From Tubulanus polymorphus (lineage: Eukaryota > Nemertea > Palaeonemertea > Tubulaniformes > Tubulanidae), in assembly GCF_964204645.1 (NCBI RefSeq), contig NC_134027.1, forward strand, positions 13,750,485 to 13,814,484: DNA of 64,000 bases. Reading direction: 5' to 3'. Below the pieces are notes generated by a model that was given only the letters and a program-made list of their open reading frames with translations, was not told the origin of the DNA and ran no database searches. Shown here in pieces: positions 56,180-64,000 of this stretch. A program made the translations under genes and the position numbers. The stretch's first letter is position 1. Each line of letters begins with the position of its first letter.

Positions 56180-57190
56180 GCCGTATATGCAGTGATAGAG
56201 AGCCTGTTCTAGATCTGTAGTAAACAGTATTTTTATCACTCTACGAGTCGATTGTTTTGCCGTTGAAATAGCACATTCTCGAGTGAACGCAACTGAGGAA
56301 TTTTTATAGCCTTGTTTGTGCCGCATATACGTACAAGTAATAGCATCCTTGCAGTAACTTCCCTGGATAGAGGTAATGAATGCAGCTATCTATACGCGAG
56401 AGCCTGGATGACTATATTCTTCTGCTAGTATTACAATATTCCTTGACGGATTTACTTGAAACTTTCGTGAGATGTACGGAACACAGGTACCTTGAGGTAA
56501 GTCGAAGGGATCCTTGATTGGGGACCCCATTCACCCACCAGGGGGTGTTTTACATTCTGACAATGCATTCCCCCTTACAAAATTCTGACATCGAAAAGTT
56601 ACTGTGTGAGAAAATTTCAGCCTCGGGCGAGCACAAAAGTTGTTCATGACAGCCCGGAGGCTAAAAAAGTCAATGGCACGTCCTATCTGCGATTAACCGT
56701 TTGGGCTCTACGGGCTCGAAAATGGGACCCCAAATTTTTCAATGAGATTTTTGCTCCTAGCTCCTTAACCGTTGGAGATAGAATTGTGGTTGCGACGGGT
56801 GATCAGTAGCCCTTGACAAGACGCTTGTATTGATGTATGGTATAACTATGTAACTCATATGGTTCTCCAGTAGCGCCACCTATAAGACGCTGGAAAACGC
56901 ATTTTCATCTATATCGACTAAGAGTATCAATGGATTTCTATAAAAATTCATTCACATGTACCTGGTTACTAAATGCAACGAACCCCTCACATGATTAGTT
57001 CCTATTTTAACCACTAGGGGGCGTAAATTTTGAAAAATCGATTTCAGCATCCATTTTTCCCATCCATGATTATTATGAAAATCACAAAACTTAGTATGAG
57101 TACATAGAAATGTGTGTAATATGCACATTATAGTATTTTTCCTCCTAGGTCCTTAACCGATGGTGATAGAATGGAGGTTGGAATGTGTGG
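56180..57190 (+). repeat. Interspersed repeat family R2, copy 1
   Basis: Paralogous to 63370-64000, sharing CTCGAGTGAACGCAACTGAG and GCATCCTTGCAGTAACTTCC. Its right part is paralogous to 62575-62830 (AACTCATATGGTTCTC). Contains CTCF-like CCACTAGGGGGCG near 57011 and CCACCAGGGGGTG at 56536. The class is unknown. Confidence 0.6.
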
Positions 57191-57928
57191 TTAGTAGCCC
57201 TTTGTAACAATTGTCGTCTTCTATTCTAATGGTAATATAAGAGGTAATCGCCGCTGTAGTAGGGGACGTTCCGGGTCTTGAACCGGGACAAAAGATAACA
57301 CACGACTCACCAGGACAAAGCATTCTTTTCAAGAGGAAAATTATTATTATTACATTTATTAATACCAATACAAATACACTATATTACAATACAATTACAG
57401 GCGGGAGTTATACCGTTACACCACTCCCCCTAACAATGAGTTCTGAACTACGGTTCAGTACAAAATTAACTTTCACGACGCAATAACACTCCAATACCGG
57501 TATGCCGAGTTCCCATCGCAAAACGACGATCGATAACACCCATGGTTCGCATGGTACACAAGAGTCAGATTATTTACATATTTACATTTCCGCTAAATCC
57601 ATTCCTGAAGTACGACGTAGACTAGGGTTCACCGCTGGGGGGTAGATGGCTGGCCATTTATCGATATCTGGTGTTGGCCCCGCCATCCCCATACCTACTC
57701 ACGTGACGGAACTTGCGGTCTATATACACATGACGGTCTATATACAAGTGATGGTTTATATACAACGATTCTCCAAAGTAGCGCTGAAAAAGTAAAAGAG
57801 AAGAGGCCAGCAGAAAAAGTTCTAACACACAGAACCAGGACTGAGGCAGGGATGCACGAGTCAAAAGGCCATGTTTTGTAGGGTGGGTATTGACCATAGT
57901 AAGGTTTCCCACCTACAAATTTAGGACT
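57191..57928. other. Unassigned sequence
   Basis: Intergenic DNA downstream of the SGNH-type gene. A triplet of TATATACA-type motifs occurs at 57720-57760. No gene recognised. Confidence 0.35.
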
Positions 57929-58913
57929 CTAAATGACTCTTGACGGGGGCAATAATATGACTAATTCGTTGACTGCCTTCGTTCGATAATGGATCCCTCT
58001 GTAGTCGTGGTCTGGAAGGTCCGGATGTTCGATGGTGCGGAACCCGGCCTTTTCGAAATGTACATTGATGCGGTCAATCGGGATGACCGTCTTGCCTTTC
58101 ATACACGGGGCTTTTGGGACACGAAGGTTGAAAATCGGGACAAGGGGATATTTTCGCTGTATAAGGTTGGCCAGGCTATATATCTCCCTGACCGTATCAC
58201 CGAATTCCCGCACGTTATTCACCCCGTGGTTAAGGACAGCAGCTGAACCGCTGACACTAATCAGTCGTATGGTCCGACTGACCTCCTCAATCCGTTCTCC
58301 TGAGTGAGCGATGACATACATGTCATCTTTGCACTTGACTCCTTTAAACATGGAGTCGCTCAGCAGGAGAATTGGACACCGTAGGTCTCCGACTCGGAGC
58401 TGTCGATTTAGCTTCTCCAGCTAAATGCCGGGATATCAAACAGCTGAGTTCTGTCCCCAGCCGATTAAACCTCTCCATCGACATGGATGGCCGTGACCGC
58501 TTGGCTGACGCCAGGAAAGCCTTGACACCAGCACTACTGAACCAGCAACCATGTCACCTGGTTGGTACAGATGGCACTCACATGAACTTACCAAAGCACT
58601 GAAGTCCGGAGTCCATTGGGGCTCAGTCCTTTTCGTGTAGCTTTGCACATATTTTTGCACATCCTGCACAGCGGCCTTCTTCAGGTCTCGTGTTTCTTCG
58701 TTCAACGTATCCAACTGAAGCACATCAGACATTTTGGCAGCTAAAAACAGAAGGAAAGAGAGGAAAACATTAAGTTGGCCGGAGGGCAGAGAGTCTAACC
58801 GGTGAAGTGTTCTCTGTCTCGCAGCAATTTTCGCGCTTTCTTCAGCCACAGATCTTTCTTCTCCCGGATTCTGGACCATCGCTGACAGCAGGTGGTACAA
58901 TCGCCATTAACTG
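57929..58913 (-). CDS. SGNH/GDSL hydrolase-like protein (3 exons)
   Basis: Exons 58913-58800, 58740-58592 and 58399-57929 join in consistent phases (1, then 0) at GT/AG borders. Exon 1 encodes a CxxC-containing helical part (NGDCTTCCQRWSRIREKKDL). Exon 2 is a probable coiled coil (LNEETRDLKKAAVQDVQKYV). Exon 3 holds the hydrolase-like domain: PILLLSDSMFKG (block I, GDS changed to SDS), AHSGERIEEV, LNHGVNNVREFGD (block III, GxNN) and DYRGIHYRTKAV (block V, DxxH). The fold family hydrolyses esters, but the SDS change makes activity uncertain. Such domains are frequent in invertebrate multicopy genes and mobile elements. The 5' end may extend beyond 58913. Confidence 0.6.
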
Positions 58914-59047
58914 CTGAAAGTTGAATTAGAACAAAAATTAAATGGTCAAAATTTATTTTTTTAATGAATTTTTAAGGAACTTACTCTTCAACTGGTAACT
59001 CATCACCTACAGGCCAGTTATCTCGGACGAAATCATAAAAAACATAC

Positions 59048-59759
59048 TTTTAAGACCTCGGGCTCGAGGCAGTTTACTCTGAAACCATGCACTTCAGTAA
59101 TGCAGGGTACATTGTTGGCAGTGCTTATTTCTTTAACGCATGGAAACTCTTGGCAGCACACATTCATTCGAGTTTTTTCCATAATGCTGCAGACATTTCT
59201 GCACAAACACCTAAAAATATATTCATTTTTAAATATTGTATATTATCTAATTATTTCTTACCTGAAAAAATAAAAATTTGTTCAGCGAATAATCACTATA
59301 TTTCCTTGTTATTTTTGGCGCAAAAAATGAGGGTTTTATTCACCTTTAATTTATACAATAATAGTCTTGCCCACTGAGGAGAGTAGAAATGTAAACCGGG
59401 AAAATTGTTTGGCAAACAAACGGTAACAATAAAGTTTATTGAATTTGTTTCGATCAGCTGATTGACGTAAACAATTTTACCAAATGCCAGAATCCAACAT
59501 GGGAATTAATCTACGCAGTCCTAAACGTATTTATTCTTATTTAATAAAAATATCCTACATACCAGTCCGTATTGTCAGCTCGCTGACGATATTCTTCATC
59601 ACTGCTTATATCGTCCGTTGAAGATGAAGCCGAGCTGTCGTCGGAGTTAGGCCTAATTTCCCTATTTGCTGCTAGCGGTTCAAACATGTAAGGAGCCACG
59701 TTATTTACGCTCCTTGCATCTATTTCAGTTATATCCAAAATTTCTTCATCCGATGACAT
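59048..59759 (-). CDS. P2X7-type C-terminal cysteine-rich domain protein (partial, 2 exons)
   Basis: Exon 1 (59759-59563) begins MSSDEEILDITEID, is acidic and Ser-rich, and ends RADNTDW at donor TG|GTATGT. Exon 2 (59210-59048) follows acceptor TATTTTTAG with matching phase and encodes WCLCRNVCSIMEKTRMNVCC, then PCITEVHGFRVNCLEPEVLK. The PYMFEP and NTDW blocks plus Cys spacing WCxC-x2-C ... CC ... CIT-x-H-xF-x-CL match the zinc-binding ballast domain of P2X7 receptors, which also occurs alone in many invertebrate proteins. After 59048 another frame encodes FYDFVRDNWPVGDELPVEE, possibly the continuation after a frameshift. The domain is shorter than usual. Confidence 0.6.
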
Positions 59760-60201
59760 TTCGCGACAATAGCACGAATGAATAGCGCTTGAATCGACGT
59801 ATTGTTCTATTGTTATCGCAACATTGGCGAGATCGCTTGTCGGAATCTACGTCACGGCATCGGGCCACCTATCGGAATTTTTATGAACTGGCGTTTCGGC
59901 AAATACCGTAAAAAGTGAAATTTCAACAACCAATTTGAAACCAATGATCAATTTATTTCTTGCTTAATTGTCTCTATAATCAATTCTTTAATATAAAAAA
60001 ACTTCTGATGAAGTAAAATCGCGGATATAATTAGAGGTCATAGGACCTTTAAGAGCCATGGGTCAACATCCATGATATGGGCTGACCCATGATACAGACT
60101 GACCCCTAGGTGGCTCTTCTTCACAGATAGCGGCACGTAATGAACTGACCTCAATGAAATCTTTTGCAACCTTCCTAGTACGGCATTTAACCAAGCAAGG
60201 C
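59760..60201. other. Upstream region of the P2X7-domain gene
   Basis: May contain its promoter; no TATA-like element stands out. CCCCTAGGTGGC at 60104 is part of a dispersed repeat. Confidence 0.3.
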
Positions 60202-60392
60202 AGAAACCCGTTATCGCTGCTTTGCAGCTATATTTAGGGTTTCTGCTGCTTTCGCAGAAACCCTATTGTAAATTCTGTTGATTATTATTATTATTATTAT
60301 TATTATTAGGGTTTCTGCTGCCTTCGCAGAAACCCTATTGTATTTCTGCTGATTATTATTATTAGGGTTTTCTGACTTTCGTCGAAAACCCT
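60202..60392 (+). repeat. Cluster of hairpins with ATT microsatellites
   Basis: A terminal-type hairpin CGCTGCTTTGCAGC (60216) is followed by three larger hairpins at 60236-60264, 60308-60335 and 60364-60392 of the form AGGGTTTCTGC ... GCAGAAACCCT. They are separated by ATTGTAAATTCTGTTG and (ATT)n. Stem substitutions in the third are compensated on the other side (TCTGAC/GTCGA partly). Confidence 0.75.
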
Positions 60393-60677
60393 TTTGTAAT
60401 TCTGTTGATTGTTATACTTATTATTATTATTTACATATTTTCCACTTTTTTTCGCACATAAAATTCATCTTCTATCAGATTCGACAACTAACTGCTTCTA
60501 ATTGAAATGTAGAATTCTGATAGTAATATAACACGCATTCGCTCCGCGTAGATTATACCTATGCACTCTCCGTCCTATTTTAAACTTAAAATTACTTACT
60601 GAAAGATAACACCGGATGATAGTAGCAATCGCGACTCGCCCTGTCCGGTACTCCCACTAATGATAAAGACAGCGTCC

Positions 60678-60750
60678 TGTCCTGTGGCATGGTGGATAAG
60701 GTGTTTGACTTCCAACTGAGAGGTCGATGGTTCGAATCCTTTTGAAACCA
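60678..60750 (+). pseudogene. tRNA-like relic (tRNA-Arg-like)
   Basis: Contains an A-box-like TGGCATGGTGGATAAGG and a B-box GGTTCGAATCC, and resembles animal tRNA-Arg in the D arm. Acceptor and anticodon stems do not pair properly, so it is a pseudogene or SINE head and not a working tRNA. Confidence 0.5.
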
Positions 60751-62574
60751 TGCATTATTACAGTACAGCGCCGGCGCGCAACAATTGTTTTATTAATGAA
60801 GCAACATGGTGGATGGTTTAAATTATTTTCGGCTTAAATTTATCGCGAGTTTTAGGACTTTAATGAATTTCACGAAACCATGATTTCTAAAATGAGTCAA
60901 TTGATTAATTCTATTCGTAAATCAATTTACGTTGGCTACATTTCCTGAAGATTTAGGGGTCAAATCAACGTGATATGGAGGACAGAAATTGTAGGAATTT
61001 TCACACGGAATTTTACTTCCACGTTCAGTTGACGACTCGTATCGATGACAACGACAGCGGAGTTTATGTATCTATAACGGATATTCCGTATAGTTCTATG
61101 ATGTATTTTAAAGTGAGAATCCGTTAACCAGGGAATGTATTAAATGATTTCTTTAATAATATGAGTATGGTAGCAAATGAGTAGGCCTACTCGGTGAAGC
61201 AATGATCATTGTTGGCTACTTACTTAATGCCTAGCTTTTTGGGGGGATGCGCCTAGAATAGATTTAGGCCCTAAATATAATGGGTAGAGCCAGTCAGTGG
61301 AATGCCTTAATAGCAGCTAGTTATGGCCTGGTTTACACTGAATGTGCATGACAATTTATTTTGATTACTTTCTTTCCAGCTATTATTCGTGGAATGAACT
61401 GGGCACTACGGTCTTCAATTCCTTTGCGGATTCTTGCAGGTATATTAAACCACAGTGCGCAAATGTATGTTTCAAATTAGGCTTTTTCGACGTTGACAGC
61501 CAAAGACGTAACTTAACACGCTAACTTAAGCGCAACTGTCTCAGATGCTGTAAGTACTTGACGTTTTGCGTAATTTTTTTTTTGTAATATAATATTTGGA
61601 TTAGTAATCAGTCGTGCTAACGTACATGCAGAATTGGATTCATTGTAATTATGGGATGATAATTCATGGGCGTCACGAGTCCTGCGACATACCCTTGATA
61701 TGAAGCTTTTTTAATGTTAATCATTGACTTGTTTTGGAGTAAACTGAATAGCCCTTAAAATACCAATGCCACGTGGCTTGGTGTCTATGCTCTACGAGAC
61801 TGTAGTAATAGATTTTCACAACAAACTCATGATTTCAAATAGTCTCCTAAGATATCTATATATTATTTCGCTCCTTACCTAAGTAATTCTTACATTTGAT
61901 TGCTTAATTACAGATGGAAAGAGGTCAGATGGCATGAAAATCGACTGTGGCTGACTAATTGGCACGAGTAACCAAAATGCTTCAATCATCAGGAGTAGAC
62001 AAATTAGCCGAAGATGAATGAAAATTTCACCTTGATGATCATCAGTTGATTTTGCTATAATTATTTGCCTGGATATATCCTTCATTTCAAAATCTGTCTT
62101 CAGTAGAATTTCTTTCAATAGAATATTTTGAAGATTGAATTTGAATTGATCTTAAAACCAGAGAAAGCATTCAGAAATTTAGAAAATCCTTGACTCATAA
62201 TCAAATTCTGTGAAGTCAGTTAAGGTCTTTTTGGTCGAATCAAGCCGAGGGCTCGGGTGACTAAAACTCAATTCCTCACTGTCTTATAATGCCGAGTACG
62301 ACGGAGTTTACACACTGAAACACGTTGGGCTGTGTAAGTGTAATTTGGATAAGTCCACAATATAATGACCGCCCTGCCCCGCTGCATCTGAGACGTCAAC
62401 AAGTTAGACTGTATTGCTTCGATGACAAACTGACTCCTACGCAAGATAACCATCCAATTCAAATGTAAATTAAGAAAGAAAACAACAAAACTAGTTGCGT
62501 TGATCAACTAAAATAAATCAATAGTTTATTACAATACTTCAATTTCAAAATAAGGATAGGAAAAAGCTTGTTGG
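60751..62574. other. No supported gene
   Basis: A 1.8-kb interval with short open frames that lack splice or homology support. Confidence 0.35.
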
Positions 62575-62830
62575 TATGTGTGGTTAGTAGCCCTTTACAA
62601 GACACTTGTATTAATGTTTGGTTTAAGTAGATAACTCATATGGTTCTCTAGGAGCGCCACCTACAAGTTGCTGGAAATGCATTTATATTGATAGCTACTA
62701 AGTGGATAAAGGGATTTCTATGAAAATTGATATACATGTACCTGGATATAAGATACAACGAATCCCTAACATAATTAGTTCCTATTCTGACCACTAGGGG
62801 CGTTAATGTTGAAAACTCATCCTAGCATCA
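62575..62830 (+). repeat. Interspersed repeat family R2, partial copy 2
   Basis: Paralogous to about 56810-57040. Shares GTTCTCTAGGAGCGCCACCT and CCACTAGGGGCG, both CTCF-like. Confidence 0.55.
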
Positions 62831-62999
62831 GTTTTTTCGATTGTAATTCAATAGTATGCTAACCGGCAAATTACCGGCCACTTGGGCGTGGTAAAAGTAC
62901 CGTATCTTCGTATTCTCGGTGTCATTTCCCCTAACCTTGGTACATTTGACCTTTTCGTGTAGTAGCCCATGTGGATCAACATAGCCAAGTTATCAGCTG

Positions 63000-63100
63000 A
63001 CCCCTAGGTGGCGCTCCTTATCCAGCAAGGCAGAAACCCGTTATCGCTGCTTTGCAGCTATATTTATTATTATTATTATTATTATCATTATTATTATTAT
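63000..63100 (+). repeat. Hairpin terminus followed by TTA microsatellite
   Basis: CAGAAACCCGTTATCGCTGC and a TTTGCAGC hairpin arm are followed by a TTA run. Same terminal module as 60202 and, inverted, 49105; here preceded by CCCCTAGGTGGCGCTCC. Confidence 0.6.
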
Positions 63101-63369
63101 ATTCTTTTTCACACTGGATCTTACTGAAAGGATATAAACAACTACAATTTACTTTCACTGGCAGTGAAACCATTCTGTATCACAAGTACTACGCTGCATT
63201 GACAAATACTGTACGTGATATTAATCAGAATTGCACGGTTTACTCACTGTGAGCCTCTAAACATCGAAATTTAAGCCCGATTCAAACAGTATCCATCTAC
63301 GTATGCGTATTGCCTACGTGTCATTCCCACAGCGCGTCAGTGCGTCTGTTTGTGTCAGTGTCCCTATAA

Positions 63370-64000
63370 GCAGTGATAGAGCGTGTGTACTAGATCTGTA
63401 GTTTTTTAGTATCTTTATATATATGTGGCGCACTGAATGGGGTCAGTCTCGAGTGAACGCAACTGAGGAATTTTTGTGCCACATATACAAGCAATAGCAT
63501 CCTTGCAGTAACTTCCCTGGATAGAGCTAATGAATGCAGCTACGGTATCTATAGGCGAGAGCCTGGATGGCTATATTCTGTTAGCATTACAATATTCCTG
63601 GACGGATTTACTTGAAACTTTCGTGAGATGAACGGATCACAGGTACCTTGAGGTAAGTCGAAGGGATCTTTGTTTGGGGTCCCCGTTCATCCACCACGGG
63701 GCGTTTTACTTTTGAAAATTCTGACATCGAAAAGTTACTGTGTGAGAAAAATTTTTGTCTTTGAGTTTTCAGCTTCGGTCGAGCACGAAAGTTGTTCATA
63801 ACAGCCTGGAGGCTAAAAAAAAGTCAATGGCACGCCCTATCTGCGATTAACCGTTTGGGCTCTACGGGCTCGAAAATGTACCCCAAATTTTTCAAAGAGA
63901 TTTTTGCTCCTAGCTCCTTAACCGGTGGAGATAGAATTGTGGTTGCAACAAGTGACCGGTAGCCCTTGCGAAGACGCTTGTATTGATGTATGGTATAACT
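63370..64000 (+). repeat. Interspersed repeat family R2, copy 3 (runs off the window)
   Basis: Paralogous to 56180-56850 throughout, with small indels. Continues past the window end. Confidence 0.6.

Noticed and set aside
60678-60750. Functional tRNA-Arg
   Set aside because: The acceptor and anticodon stems do not pair and the anticodon loop is altered, so only a relic is supported.

Overview
The window is eukaryotic, gene-poor and rich in repeats. Introns with canonical GT/AG borders, two DIRS elements, non-LTR (LINE) and Penelope-like fragments, MITEs, SINE-like tRNA relics and satellite arrays suggest a metazoan, most likely a marine invertebrate. This is an inference; no species-specific gene was recognised. 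No operon, bacterial gene cluster or CRISPR array is present.

Host-type genes were found by matching splice sites and reading phases. Gene A (+) has four phase-compatible exons (1-167, 677-838, 15489-15554, 16390-16664) and a 14.6-kb second intron packed with repeats. Gene B (-) has two phase-compatible exons (18201-18072, 17697-17553) for a small membrane protein. Near the right end, on the minus strand, are a two-exon gene (59759-59048) resembling the cysteine-rich P2X7-type C-terminal domain and a three-exon gene (58913-57929) with a degenerate SGNH/GDSL hydrolase domain.

Mobile elements: two closely similar 6.2-kb DIRS retrotransposons (5639-11884 and 26780-32975) each carry Gag, reverse transcriptase/RNase H, a tyrosine recombinase, inverted terminal repeats and the internal complementary region. 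Copy 1 sits inside a LINE reverse transcriptase, copy 2 inside a Penelope-like one, with no target-site duplication. Both share several disabling lesions. Four copies of a repeat with hairpin ends, internal 154-bp units and CTCF-like motifs are at 24.9, 34.1, 39.2 and 45.6 kb. A 571-bp MITE at 23323-23893 has a matching empty site at 3756.

The most unusual region is an AT-rich island at 41.7-45.2 kb. It begins with a nested palindrome and holds an intact HNH nuclease gene with an N-terminal zinc finger, remnants of a second HNH gene, a short acidic ORF and an intact 197-aa ORF of unknown function. The last residues of that ORF are supplied by a LINE fragment. The island is followed by 31-bp satellite arrays (45.3-48.1 and 50.9-54.2 kb), each ending in a related tail of about 1 kb, then by hairpin minisatellites and further interspersed repeats.
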